A stretch of 64,000 nucleotides of DNA from Urechidicola croceus (GTDB taxonomy: Bacteria; Bacteroidota; Bacteroidia; Flavobacteriales; Flavobacteriaceae): positions 880,001 to 944,000 of the forward strand of contig CAJIZG010000003.1 in the NCBI GenBank assembly GCA_905181865.1. Direction: 5' to 3'. Every line of letters starts with the position of its first letter. The first letter of the stretch is position 1. This document shows positions 26,511-35,549 of the stretch, piece by piece. Position numbers and translations under genes: made by a program. The notes beneath the pieces are model-generated. The model was not told the DNA's origin. It did not search any database and saw only the letters and a program-made list of their open reading frames with translations.

Positions 26511-28049
26511 TTACTGTACCTCTATAGTAACAGGAGAAGCATCTTTAATATTAAGAGCAACTCCCTTAATATTTGATTTTACATCAAAAATACTTATGAC
26601 ATCTCCCACTCTGGCCTTATCCACAGCCGATTGAGCTTGCGCGTTCATTTTATTTCCATTCACAATGATCGCTGCTTGCCCAGGAACTTTCAACTTGAAA
26701 CTTTTAATAATAAATTCTAAATCGAATAAAAAATCTGGCAATTCCACACGAATCGTTGTTTTATTTATACTTGATTTCGGCATTATTACATAACCTGATT
26801 CCTTTCTAACCGTTGCCATCGGCTTTGGAATATCCTTTATTCTATAAGTTTTAGAACTACTTCCTTTACTTCCACCAGGCAAACTAAATTGAACATTAAT
26901 TCTTATATCTTTTCCATTCCCTGGAACCATCATGTATTTTCCTATACCTGCAACTTTTGTCAATCCGGAAGCAGTTGCTTTCATATCATTATCAGCAACA
27001 CCAGGAACGGAAATAGTCATTGGATTTTTCAATCCACGATATACTACATTCATTTTATCAGCTGAAATAACCGCATCGTTTGGTTTCGCAACAACTGCAT
27101 AAGTGCTCATAATTGGAATTTCAACTGATTTTCCATCTTGTTGAAATACAAATTTTCCTTTTATTTCATTTTCACCAACATTACCTGCCGGAAAATTTAA
27201 CACCGCCCCTCCATTATTCAAATCAGTGACTTGTTCCCCATTAACCACGACTTCTGATGGCTTTAAAGTCTTATCATATCTTCCCAAAACAATCTCACCT
27301 GTAACATTTTCTCCAGGAAAAAACGATGATTTCGAGGGCATAAAAATAGTTTTATAAGTACTCGCACTTATTCCTGCATCAGCAGATAATTGAACACCTA
27401 ACATAGCATTTAACACATTGCTTTCGGCAGATCTAATATCTGTTTGCATTAAAGTCAATTTCGTAAGGGAAGCCACCGCTGGAAATCCAACAAAGTTATA
27501 ATCAATCCAGTCCTTAGTAATCCCTTCACCATCGGTAACATCCTTTGTAACAAAATAATCTACCACCGACTGTGACACCTCAGGGTACTTAGATCCCAAA
27601 ATTTCCACAAGATTAGTCCTATATTTTTCTATGGCATCCAAAAATGCCTGTCCGTTTTCACTTACCTCTCCTTTTTGATAAAGATACAAATCTAAAACAT
27701 CTGGTTTATCCATAGTTTCATAATCCTTAGTGTCTTCTACACTGGTTAAAAGTAATTCTTTAATTCCAGCTATATGATCAAATAATTCTTGAGATAAACT
27801 TTTTATTTTTTGTGCTTTTTCATTTTCATCGCCAAATTTCTCTTCTTGCTCACTAGCCTTTAGTTGTATTCCGCTGTACATAAGTTCGTTTTTGTCAACT
27901 TGCGAAACATTAAACGTTGTCAATCGTTCATTTAAATAACCGAAAGCGGTTAATACTTCCTTGGACATTTGCAACGCTAACATTGCTATAAATACCAAAT
28001 ACATAAGATTAATCATCTTCTGTCTTGGTGATAAATTTCCTCCTGCCAT
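26511..28049 (-). CDS. gldM: Gliding motility / T9SS motor protein GldM
   Basis: A 512-aa protein with one N-terminal transmembrane helix (RQKMINLMYLVFIAMLALQMS, about 8-28) and a large periplasmic part built of beta domains (D1-D4). With GldL it forms the proton-driven rotary motor of the T9SS; the periplasmic shaft reaches the GldK-GldN ring. The N-terminal MAGGNLSPRQKMINLMYLV is the family signature. Encoded 40 bp after gldL. Confidence 0.97.
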   Translation of the reverse strand: MAGGNLSPRQKMINLMYLVFIAMLALQMSKEVLTAFGYLNERLTTFNVSQVDKNELMYSGIQLKASEQEEKFGDENEKAQKIKSLSQELFDHIAGIKELLLTSVEDTKDYETMDKPDVLDLYLYQKGEVSENGQAFLDAIEKYRTNLVEILGSKYPEVSQSVVDYFVTKDVTDGEGITKDWIDYNFVGFPAVASLTKLTLMQTDIRSAESNVLNAMLGVQLSADAGISASTYKTIFMPSKSSFFPGENVTGEIVLGRYDKTLKPSEVVVNGEQVTDLNNGGAVLNFPAGNVGENEIKGKFVFQQDGKSVEIPIMSTYAVVAKPNDAVISADKMNVVYRGLKNPMTISVPGVADNDMKATASGLTKVAGIGKYMMVPGNGKDIRINVQFSLPGGSKGSSSKTYRIKDIPKPMATVRKESGYVIMPKSSINKTTIRVELPDFLFDLEFIIKSFKLKVPGQAAIIVNGNKMNAQAQSAVDKARVGDVISIFDVKSNIKGVALNIKDASPVTIEVQ

Positions 28050-28089
28050 AATTAATTAGTTTAAAGGGTTAGTAATCTATAAAGACTAC

Positions 28090-28713
28090 TTAATTTTTAG
28101 ACATTGCAGAAAGCATTCCACCGTAAACACCATTTAAGGAAGACATATTTGTTGCCAATGACACCATTTGCTCTTTTAGTTTTCCAGCATTCTCAGCTGT
28201 TTCAGAATTTATTTCTACCTGTTGAGAAGCACTTTCTAATTGTAATTGATACAAACTATTCAATGATTCCATTTGAGTTGCTGCCAAGGTTAATTGCTCG
28301 CTATATTTATTCGTGGCAGCAATAGAATCGACAGCAGGGGCAATATTCTCTGCGGCACCTTTAAAGTTTAGAATACTGTCTCCTAAACTTTTCATTAAGC
28401 CAGCGTCCAGTTTTGCTTCTTGTAGCATATCATCCAATTTTTGAGACAACATACCTTGAACATCTCCTTTTTGTTTTTCTTTTTCTTTTCCTCCTGTCAG
28501 TTCTGGATAAACTTTTGACCAATCTAAATCATCCTCTACTGGTTCAAACGCAGATATTGCAAATACTAGCGCTTCCACAATCATTCCCACCATTAACATT
28601 TCGTTACCATAAGCCCAGTGCAATATTTTAAACAAGGCTCCCAATATCACTATTGAAGCACCTAGTCCGTATGCCATATTAAATATTTTCTTAATTGCTT
28701 TTGATTGTGCCAT
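28090..28713 (-). CDS. gldL: Gliding motility / T9SS motor protein GldL
   Basis: A 207-aa inner-membrane protein with two N-terminal transmembrane helices (about 12-32 and 37-55, IFNMAYGLGASIVILGALFKILHW). A long cytoplasmic helical tail follows. The conserved Glu in the second helix (MIVEALVFAISAFEP) is the proposed proton-carrying residue of the GldLM motor. Encoded between gldK and gldM with 37-40 bp gaps. Confidence 0.96.
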   Translation of the reverse strand: MAQSKAIKKIFNMAYGLGASIVILGALFKILHWAYGNEMLMVGMIVEALVFAISAFEPVEDDLDWSKVYPELTGGKEKEKQKGDVQGMLSQKLDDMLQEAKLDAGLMKSLGDSILNFKGAAENIAPAVDSIAATNKYSEQLTLAATQMESLNSLYQLQLESASQQVEINSETAENAGKLKEQMVSLATNMSSLNGVYGGMLSAMSKN

Positions 28714-28750
28714 AACTTTTTTATTTTTCGGGTTAATTTGGTTATTTTTT

Positions 28751-30118
28751 CTAATTAATCTTTGTTCCTAAATAATCATGAACCGTTCTAAAGCCAATAT
28801 AACTTCTAGCCGAATCAGCATATTCATAATTACGAGAACTTACTTCTAAGAAGTAGGCAATATCTTTCCAGGACCCTCCTCTTATAACTTTACGGAAATT
28901 TTGCTTATCAACTACATTCGGATTCATTGTAGATTCTTCATAATAAGAAGACTCATCATATGAAGAATTGGTCCATTCTGAAACATTTCCTGCCATATTA
29001 TACAATCCATAATCATTTGCGTTGTACGATTGAACTTCTACCGTATATAGTGCTCCATCTACAGCGTAATCGCCTCTACTTGGCTTAAAGTTTGCCAAAA
29101 AACACCCTCTATCGCTCGTTGTATATGGTCCACCCCAAGGGTAATTTGCGAAATTTAATCCACCTCTCGCGGCATATTCCCATTCCGCTTCAGAAGGTAA
29201 TCTGTAATCTGGAACTCTAGTAATGCGCTTTTTAGTCATTAAATAGTTATTCTTCTTTTGAGTTCTCCAATTACAAAACGCTCTTGCTTGTCCCCAATTT
29301 ACACCTACCACGGGATAATCCTGATATGCTTGATGGTAAAAATAGTCCTGGTGCATTGGATCATTATAAGAATAATCAAAATCTTTAATCCAAACAGTAG
29401 TATCTGGATATACTTTTAAAATAGACTCCTTGATATAATCAGATCTTTTTCCTTGATTTTTAGCGGCTTCTTCTGTATCCAACCAATAATAACGATATTG
29501 TAATTGTTCCGTATCAATCAACCTACGGCCACCAAAACTGTTGCTTAAAGAAATATATAAAGAATCCATTACAAATACATAACTTTTATCTGGAAAATCT
29601 TCTGGGCTCCATATTAATTCTTCTTCCCAATTTAAACTACGTCCCATTGAAGGAGAGTTAATATCCCCTAGAGATCCATACATGTTAAGCATGTATTTTA
29701 CATATGGTGAAGCATCTGCAGTATCACTACTTTTATATTGGTAGTCTACTAATACCTTATTAGGATCTTCAAGTTCTAAACCTGAATTCATAAAGTCAGC
29801 TTCATCTGCTAGTCGAGATCTTAAAATAGAATCTCTAACCCAGTAAACAAATTCTTTGTATTCGCTATTAGAAATCTCTGTTTCATCCATATAAAAAGGC
29901 TTCACAGTAACGGTTTTTGAAGGGGCATCCATTGCTCCTGCCATATCTTCATCTTGCTTACCCATGGTAAATGCCCCACCTGGAATCTTAGTCATTCCAT
30001 ATGGTTTTTCAGCATTCCATTTACTCTTGGATCTCGCACCGACAAGTTCTCCCCTGTCACTTTGACCACAACTGACAATGAGCGTTAGCAAAAGCATATA
30101 TATTAGTATATTTTTCAT
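28751..30118 (-). CDS. gldK: Gliding motility / T9SS lipoprotein GldK
   Basis: A 455-aa outer-membrane lipoprotein (LLTLIVSC, Cys 17) with a formylglycine-generating-enzyme-like (SUMF1) fold: MTKIPGGAFTMGKQDED, MDETEISNSEYKEFV, YPVVGVNWGQARAFCNWR, RLPSEAEWEYAARGG, MAGNVSEWTNSSY and VIRGGSWKD. It binds GldN to form the T9SS periplasmic ring. This is a structural homologue, not an active FGE. First gene of gldKLMN. Confidence 0.96.
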   Translation of the reverse strand: MKNILIYMLLLTLIVSCGQSDRGELVGARSKSKWNAEKPYGMTKIPGGAFTMGKQDEDMAGAMDAPSKTVTVKPFYMDETEISNSEYKEFVYWVRDSILRSRLADEADFMNSGLELEDPNKVLVDYQYKSSDTADASPYVKYMLNMYGSLGDINSPSMGRSLNWEEELIWSPEDFPDKSYVFVMDSLYISLSNSFGGRRLIDTEQLQYRYYWLDTEEAAKNQGKRSDYIKESILKVYPDTTVWIKDFDYSYNDPMHQDYFYHQAYQDYPVVGVNWGQARAFCNWRTQKKNNYLMTKKRITRVPDYRLPSEAEWEYAARGGLNFANYPWGGPYTTSDRGCFLANFKPSRGDYAVDGALYTVEVQSYNANDYGLYNMAGNVSEWTNSSYDESSYYEESTMNPNVVDKQNFRKVIRGGSWKDIAYFLEVSSRNYEYADSARSYIGFRTVHDYLGTKIN

Positions 30119-30149
30119 AATGTAATTTCTATCCTTTTCTAATTTTGCG

Positions 30150-30179
30150 TAAACGTAAAAATTATTTTTATAATACCAA
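30150..30179 (-). promoter_or_regulatory. Possible gldK promoter
   Basis: On the minus strand TTG (30177-30179) and TACGTTTA (30150-30157) are 19 bp apart, the normal Bacteroidota spacing. The -7 box ends in A instead of G. It lies about 32 bp before the gldK ATG. It could allow gldKLMN expression independent of topA. Confidence 0.4.
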
Positions 30180-30204
30180 TTTAAATTTCATTCTAAATTG
30201 AACC

Positions 30205-31365
30205 TTAAACTACCTTTTTTAAAGTTTTATACCATCTATTCGGTATTTCCTGATTATTTGCATTCAAATAATCTTGGTATGTACATGGTATTAACGAATG
30301 CCTTTCGTATTTATTATTTTCATTAAAATTAATTTCCATCCACCATCTACCACTTTTATCACTTTTATAAAAGTTTAATATTTCATCCTTTATAGGGATA
30401 ATATATTTTTGATAGTTATCTTTTGTTCCAAATGGATAATCATTTGATCTGCAATTTACACCTTCAATAAAGTACCAAACGGCCTGAGCAATTAACTGAG
30501 CTGTTTGCCTCTTGTTATCAAACTTATAATTGTATTCGTAGATACCAAATGATGAAACTTTATCACTAATTCCTGCATAACGAGAAATCACGCACAAATC
30601 TTCACCATAAAATCCATTTGGTGTTGCATTATTATTGGCGGGTGCTTCACTATTTCTTAATGCTCCTATATCAATTGATACTATATCGGCATCTCTAAGC
30701 ACAGGTTCTACTATCTCAATATTTTTTGCAACTTCACCTAATCGATACGCATCAAAAAATAGATCATTTATCAAATCGATCTCTTCCTGTGAATTAAAAA
30801 ACGTCTGATACCCTATATTACTATAATTAAATAGGTTGTTAGGTTTCTCCATGACTATTGAACTCAAATACGATTGAGATGAAATTCCATCTTGAATAGT
30901 TCCAAAATCAAATTTATTATCAACTGAAACTATATTCACAGATTGTTCAAGAGAATCATACGCTCTATAATTGGCGTAGGTTAAATCTTGACCTCCTCCA
31001 ATTATAATAGGAATAATATTAAGTTTCATGAGGTTTGACAAAATCTCCTTTACAGCGAAGTAAGTGTCCTCAATTGTATTTCCTTGAGGAAGGTTCCCCA
31101 AATCGGCGATTTTAGTCATCCAATTGCCTGGGAATAATTGATACAAATGTTTTCTGATTTCATCTAACTCCTGACCAGCCCCATCATTACCTATAGCGCC
31201 TCTTCCCTCTTCGATAACAATAATAGCCAATCGAACATCATTTAAATCTGGGATTCCATTTTGCTTGGTATGAATAGCAATATGATTACCTATTGATTGA
31301 TCGGAATACCTAGAAGAATGACCCAAAATAGCATCATCAACTGGAAATAAATAATCAAAATTCAT
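30205..31365 (-). CDS. Arginase/formimidoylglutamase-fold protein with degraded metal site
   Basis: A 386-aa protein recognisable as ureohydrolase fold from IPIIIGGGQDLTYANY (about 118-132), NIVSVDNKFDFG (144-155), ADIVSIDIGALRNSEAP (226-241) and the following NNATPNGFYGEDLC. In active enzymes these read GGGH, DxHxD and DxD. Here the His are Gln126 and Lys151 and the second Asp of DxD is Gly234, so at least three of six manganese ligands are gone. It is usually annotated formimidoylglutamase, but catalysis is doubtful. It lies between topA and gldK on the same strand (47-bp gap from topA). Confidence 0.8.
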   Translation of the reverse strand: MNFDYLFPVDDAILGHSSRYSDQSIGNHIAIHTKQNGIPDLNDVRLAIIVIEEGRGAIGNDGAGQELDEIRKHLYQLFPGNWMTKIADLGNLPQGNTIEDTYFAVKEILSNLMKLNIIPIIIGGGQDLTYANYRAYDSLEQSVNIVSVDNKFDFGTIQDGISSQSYLSSIVMEKPNNLFNYSNIGYQTFFNSQEEIDLINDLFFDAYRLGEVAKNIEIVEPVLRDADIVSIDIGALRNSEAPANNNATPNGFYGEDLCVISRYAGISDKVSSFGIYEYNYKFDNKRQTAQLIAQAVWYFIEGVNCRSNDYPFGTKDNYQKYIIPIKDEILNFYKSDKSGRWWMEINFNENNKYERHSLIPCTYQDYLNANNQEIPNRWYKTLKKVV

Positions 31366-31412
31366 ATTTATTTAAGTCATATAGGGGTTAACAAGTGTGC
31401 TAAAGTAGTCAA

Positions 31413-33896
31413 TTATTTCTTTTTTGGTGCTTTTTTCCTCGTAGGTTTCTTTTTTGGAGCATTTTTATCAATGATTGCCTTCACTTCTTCAAGCGTTAAT
31501 TTATCCACTTTCGTGGTCTTGGGCATCTCTATTTTAACCTTTCCTTTCAATATATTAAAACGGCCCCAACGTGCTTTTTCTACACGAATTCCTTCATCTT
31601 CCCAGTTATGAATTACCTTATCAATATCTTTTTGTTTTTTAATTTCAATCAATTCAACAATATTATCAAAAGTCAAATTATCAAAATCATACTTTTTATT
31701 GACATTAATAAAAACCCCATTCCATTTAATAAAAGGCCCAAATCTTCCAACACCTTTTTGAACTGGGAAGTTTTCATATTCAGCAATTGGTGCATCTGCC
31801 TCTCTTTTTGCCTCAATCAATTCTATTGCTTGATCTAATTCAATCGCCAGAGGATTTTCACCCTTTGGGAGAGAAACGAACATCGTTCCAAAACGCACAT
31901 AAGGCCCAAACCTTCCATTTAAAATAATAACATCCTCTTTTTCATATTGACCTACAGTTTTTGGTAATAAAAACAAATCTATTGCCTCCTCTAAACTTAT
32001 CGTTCCCAAAGTTTGATTTGGTTGCAGGCTTGCAAATATTTTATCTTCATCCTCTCTATCTCCAATTTGAACCATGGGCCCATACTTACCCAATCTAACC
32101 AATATTGTTTTACCTGATTCCGGGTGCTTGCCTAAAATTCGCTCACCAGATTCCCTTTCGGCATTTTCAGCTACATATTCAACAGTTTTATGAAAACCAA
32201 CATAAAACTCTTTTATCATAGAAGTCCAATCTTCTTTTCCCTCCGCTATTTCATCAAAATCAGATTCTACCTTAGCCGTAAAACCATAATCAAGCACACT
32301 AGAAAAATTGGCTACTAAAAAATCATTCACAATATTACCAATATCAGTTGGCACCATCTTACCCTTATCTGCTCCCGTTTTTTCAGTCAAAACTACTGTA
32401 ACAACCTTATCCTTTTCAAATTTTAATTGAGTATAGTTTCTTTCAGCCCCTTCGATCACTCCTTTTTCAACATATCCCCGGCGTTGCACTGTTGATATCG
32501 TTGGTGCGTATGTAGAAGGTCTACCAATACCCAGTTCCTCTAACCTTTTTACTAAGGCAGCCTCAGAATATCTGTAAGGTGGTTTCGAATAACGCTCGGT
32601 TGCGGTTATATAATTATTTGCAAGCAACTCATTTATTTCCAATCGTGGCAACATGCCCTCTTGCTCCTCTTCTTCATTATCATTACCCTCTATATACACC
32701 TTTAAAAAACCATCGAATTTTATCACCTCTCCATTAGAAGTTAATATCTTATTATTATTAGAGTTCTCTATTTTAACATTTGTACGCTCCAATTTAGCAT
32801 CACTCATTTGTGACGCTATAGTTCGTTTCCAAATCAAACTATACAATCTATCTTGATCGTAATCTACCGAAACTGAAGACCTATCCATATTTGTAGGACG
32901 AATAGCCTCATGTGCCTCTTGAGCACCCTTTGCTTTTGTCTTAAAATTTCTAGGACAACTATATTCTTCACCAAATGAAGATGTTATCTCTACCTGTGCA
33001 TCCATTTTTGCATCATCAGAAAGATTTACACTATCTGTTCTCATATAAGTGATCAATCCCGCTTCATACAATCGCTGGGCAATCATCATCGTTTTGGCCA
33101 CTGCAAAATATAATTTTCTAGAAGCCTCTTGCTGCAATGTAGAGGTCGTAAATGGAGCTGCGGGACTTTTCTTTGCCGGTATCTTTTTTAAATCGGCAAC
33201 AGAGAAATTAGCTTGAATACAAGAATTTAAAAAGTCTTCTGCTTCTTTTTTTGTGCCAAAATTCTTAGGCAATTTAGCCTTGAAATTTTTTTGGGCTTTA
33301 TTTACAAATTCGGCATCAACTCTATAAGATGGTTTTGCATTAAAGGTTTGAATTTCTCTCTCTCTTTCAACTATTAATCGAACTGCTACTGATTGAACAC
33401 GTCCTGCGGACAATCCACCTTTTACTTTTCTCCAAAGAACTGGTGATAATTCATATCCTACCAATCTGTCCAATACTCTGCGGGCTTGCTGAGCATTAAC
33501 TAAATTATAATTAATATCTCTAGGATTCTCTACAGCTTTTAAAATTGCTTTTTTTGTAATCTCATGAAAGACAATTCGTTTTGTATTCTCTTCCTTCAAT
33601 TTCAATTGCTCAGACAAATGCCAAGCAATAGCTTCTCCTTCTCGATCCTCATCACTAGCCAACCAAACAGTTTCTGCCTTCTTTGCTAAATCCTTTAATT
33701 TTTTTACAACACCCTTTTTATCCACTGATACAGAATAATTTGGCTTAAAATCTCCATCGACATTTATCCCCAACTCATTGGAAGGTAAGTCTGCAATATG
33801 ACCAAAACTTGATTCTACTTGAAAATCTTTTCCTAAAAATTTCTCAATGGTTTTTGCTTTTGCCGGTGACTCTACAATAACTAAGTTCTTTGCCAT
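31413..33896 (-). CDS. topA: DNA topoisomerase I
   Basis: An 827-aa type IA topoisomerase that relaxes negative supercoils. The Toprim domain at the N-terminus has NLVIVESPAKAKTIEKFLG and the SDEDREGEAIAWH metal site. The catalytic region carries YMRTDSVNLS with the active-site Tyr (about 290-300). The C-terminal part has several repeated topoisomerase C-terminal modules lacking zinc-finger cysteines, as in other Bacteroidota, and a Lys-rich end (KKKPTRKKAPKKK). It may be co-transcribed with the arginase-like gene. Confidence 0.97.
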   Translation of the reverse strand: MAKNLVIVESPAKAKTIEKFLGKDFQVESSFGHIADLPSNELGINVDGDFKPNYSVSVDKKGVVKKLKDLAKKAETVWLASDEDREGEAIAWHLSEQLKLKEENTKRIVFHEITKKAILKAVENPRDINYNLVNAQQARRVLDRLVGYELSPVLWRKVKGGLSAGRVQSVAVRLIVEREREIQTFNAKPSYRVDAEFVNKAQKNFKAKLPKNFGTKKEAEDFLNSCIQANFSVADLKKIPAKKSPAAPFTTSTLQQEASRKLYFAVAKTMMIAQRLYEAGLITYMRTDSVNLSDDAKMDAQVEITSSFGEEYSCPRNFKTKAKGAQEAHEAIRPTNMDRSSVSVDYDQDRLYSLIWKRTIASQMSDAKLERTNVKIENSNNNKILTSNGEVIKFDGFLKVYIEGNDNEEEEQEGMLPRLEINELLANNYITATERYSKPPYRYSEAALVKRLEELGIGRPSTYAPTISTVQRRGYVEKGVIEGAERNYTQLKFEKDKVVTVVLTEKTGADKGKMVPTDIGNIVNDFLVANFSSVLDYGFTAKVESDFDEIAEGKEDWTSMIKEFYVGFHKTVEYVAENAERESGERILGKHPESGKTILVRLGKYGPMVQIGDREDEDKIFASLQPNQTLGTISLEEAIDLFLLPKTVGQYEKEDVIILNGRFGPYVRFGTMFVSLPKGENPLAIELDQAIELIEAKREADAPIAEYENFPVQKGVGRFGPFIKWNGVFINVNKKYDFDNLTFDNIVELIEIKKQKDIDKVIHNWEDEGIRVEKARWGRFNILKGKVKIEMPKTTKVDKLTLEEVKAIIDKNAPKKKPTRKKAPKKK

Positions 33897-33951
33897 ATAT
33901 TTATATTCTTGAAATGGATTACACCTTATTATTTAAGACCTTTCCAGAATG

Positions 33952-33981
33952 CAAAAGTAGATGGTTTTTTTGAAATTCAAA
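33952..33981 (-). promoter_or_regulatory. topA promoter
   Basis: TTTG (33978-33981) and TACTTTTG (33952-33959) are separated by 18 bp on the minus strand, upstream of topA, and fit the Bacteroidota consensus. The transcript would start near 33945, about 48 nt before the ATG. Confidence 0.6.
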
Positions 33982-34039
33982 TTTTTTAACAATATTTTTA
34001 AGAAACCTATTGAGATCACCTGCTAAATAAATCTGCCAC

Positions 34040-34074
34040 TTTGTCACAAATTCAAGAAATTGGTTGTACCTTTG
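34040..34074 (+). promoter_or_regulatory. Possible miaB promoter
   Basis: TTTG (34040-34043) and TACCTTTG (34067-34074) are 23 bp apart, at the long end of the accepted spacing. The start codon follows 18 bp later. Confidence 0.45.
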
Positions 34075-34092
34075 CAAACCAATATTACGTAT

Positions 34093-35544
34093 ATGATTTC
34101 TGAAAAGATAATTGACGAAAAAAGACAAGGAAAGCCATTAATTACTGAAAAAACAAACGGTAATAACAAAAAACTTTTTATTGAAAGTTATGGCTGTAGC
34201 ATGAATTTAAATGATAGTGAAATCGTTGCATCTATAATGGCTGAGCAAGGTTTTAATACTACATCAAAACTTGAAGAAGCCGATTTAGTATTGGTAAACA
34301 CATGCTCGATTAGAGAAAAAGCAGAACAAACAATCCGTAAGCGTTTAGAAAAATATAATGCTGTTAAAAGAATCAATCCAACCATGAAAGTTGGAGTGCT
34401 TGGATGCATGGCAGAACGACTAAAAGAAAAATTTTTAGAAGAAGAAAAAATTGTTGACTTAGTCGTTGGTCCAGATGCATACCGAGATTTACCTAATCTA
34501 CTTAAAGAAATTGATGCTGGAAGAGATGCTGTAAATGTAATTTTATCTAAAGAAGAAACGTATGGAGATGTTTCTCCTGTTCGATTAAATTCAAATGGAG
34601 TCTCCGCGCTTGTATCGATCACTAGAGGATGTGATAATATGTGTACGTTTTGTGTGGTACCATTTACAAGAGGACGGGAACGCAGCAGAGATCCTAAAAG
34701 TATTTTAAAAGAAATACAGGAACTTGTAGATAAAAATTACAAAGAAGTTACCCTCCTTGGCCAAAATGTAGACAGCTTTTTGTGGTATGGAGGAGGTCTA
34801 AAAAAGGATTTTACAAGCGCTTCTGAAATTGCTCAAGCAACTGCTGTTGACTTTGCACAACTTTTAGACTTATGTGCTTCTACCTTTCCTAAAGTTCGCT
34901 TTAGATTTTCTACTTCAAATCCTCAGGATATGGCCTTAGGCGTTCTTTACACCATGGTCAAACATCGAAATATTTGCAAACACATTCATTTGCCGGTACA
35001 AAGTGGTAGTACAAAAATTTTAAAAGCAATGAATCGCCAGCATACTCGCGAAGAATATTTGGAATTAGTAGACAATGTTTTGCGTATCATTCCAGATTGT
35101 GCTATTAGCCAAGATATGATTATTGGGTTTTGCGGAGAAACGGAAGAAGACTTTCAAGACACTAAAACTTTAATGGAAAAAGTTAAATTTGATTTTGGAT
35201 ATATGTATACCTATTCTGAAAGACCAGGGACATTAGCTGGAAATAAAATGATCGACGACGTATCTTTTGAAGATAAAAAAAGAAGATTGACTGAAATCAT
35301 ACAAATACAACAAAACCATAGCGCCTTGAGAACGAAATCAAAATTAGGGGAAACGTTAGAAGTTTTAATTGAAGGAAATTCGAAAAAATCAGCATTACAT
35401 TATAAAGGAAGAACTTCTCAAAACCTCACCGCTGTATTCCCAAAAGAGAATTTCGCTATAGGAGATTTTGTTAATGTTAGAATTGAAGACTGCACTGTTG
35501 CCACACTAATTGGAACAGCAATTGAATATTCGGAAAATAATTAA
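34093..35544 (+). CDS. miaB: tRNA-2-methylthio-N6-isopentenyladenosine synthase
   Basis: A 483-aa radical SAM methylthiotransferase that adds the 2-methylthio group to i6A37 of tRNA. The N-terminal UPF0004 domain carries YGCSMN, NTCSIREKA and GCMAER cysteines for the second cluster. The radical SAM motif is GCDNMCTFCVVP (Cys180, 184, 187), followed by TRGRERSR. A C-terminal TRAM domain is present. The frame is open to a TTG at 34060, which lies just before the TACCTTTG -7 box, so I take the ATG at 34093. First gene of a rightward run to secG. Confidence 0.96.
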   Translation: MISEKIIDEKRQGKPLITEKTNGNNKKLFIESYGCSMNLNDSEIVASIMAEQGFNTTSKLEEADLVLVNTCSIREKAEQTIRKRLEKYNAVKRINPTMKVGVLGCMAERLKEKFLEEEKIVDLVVGPDAYRDLPNLLKEIDAGRDAVNVILSKEETYGDVSPVRLNSNGVSALVSITRGCDNMCTFCVVPFTRGRERSRDPKSILKEIQELVDKNYKEVTLLGQNVDSFLWYGGGLKKDFTSASEIAQATAVDFAQLLDLCASTFPKVRFRFSTSNPQDMALGVLYTMVKHRNICKHIHLPVQSGSTKILKAMNRQHTREEYLELVDNVLRIIPDCAISQDMIIGFCGETEEDFQDTKTLMEKVKFDFGYMYTYSERPGTLAGNKMIDDVSFEDKKRRLTEIIQIQQNHSALRTKSKLGETLEVLIEGNSKKSALHYKGRTSQNLTAVFPKENFAIGDFVNVRIEDCTVATLIGTAIEYSENN

Positions 35545-35549
35545 ATCAA

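Noticed and set aside
34188-34622. 144-aa minus-strand frame within miaB
   Set aside because: Shadow of miaB, whose conserved motifs cover the region.
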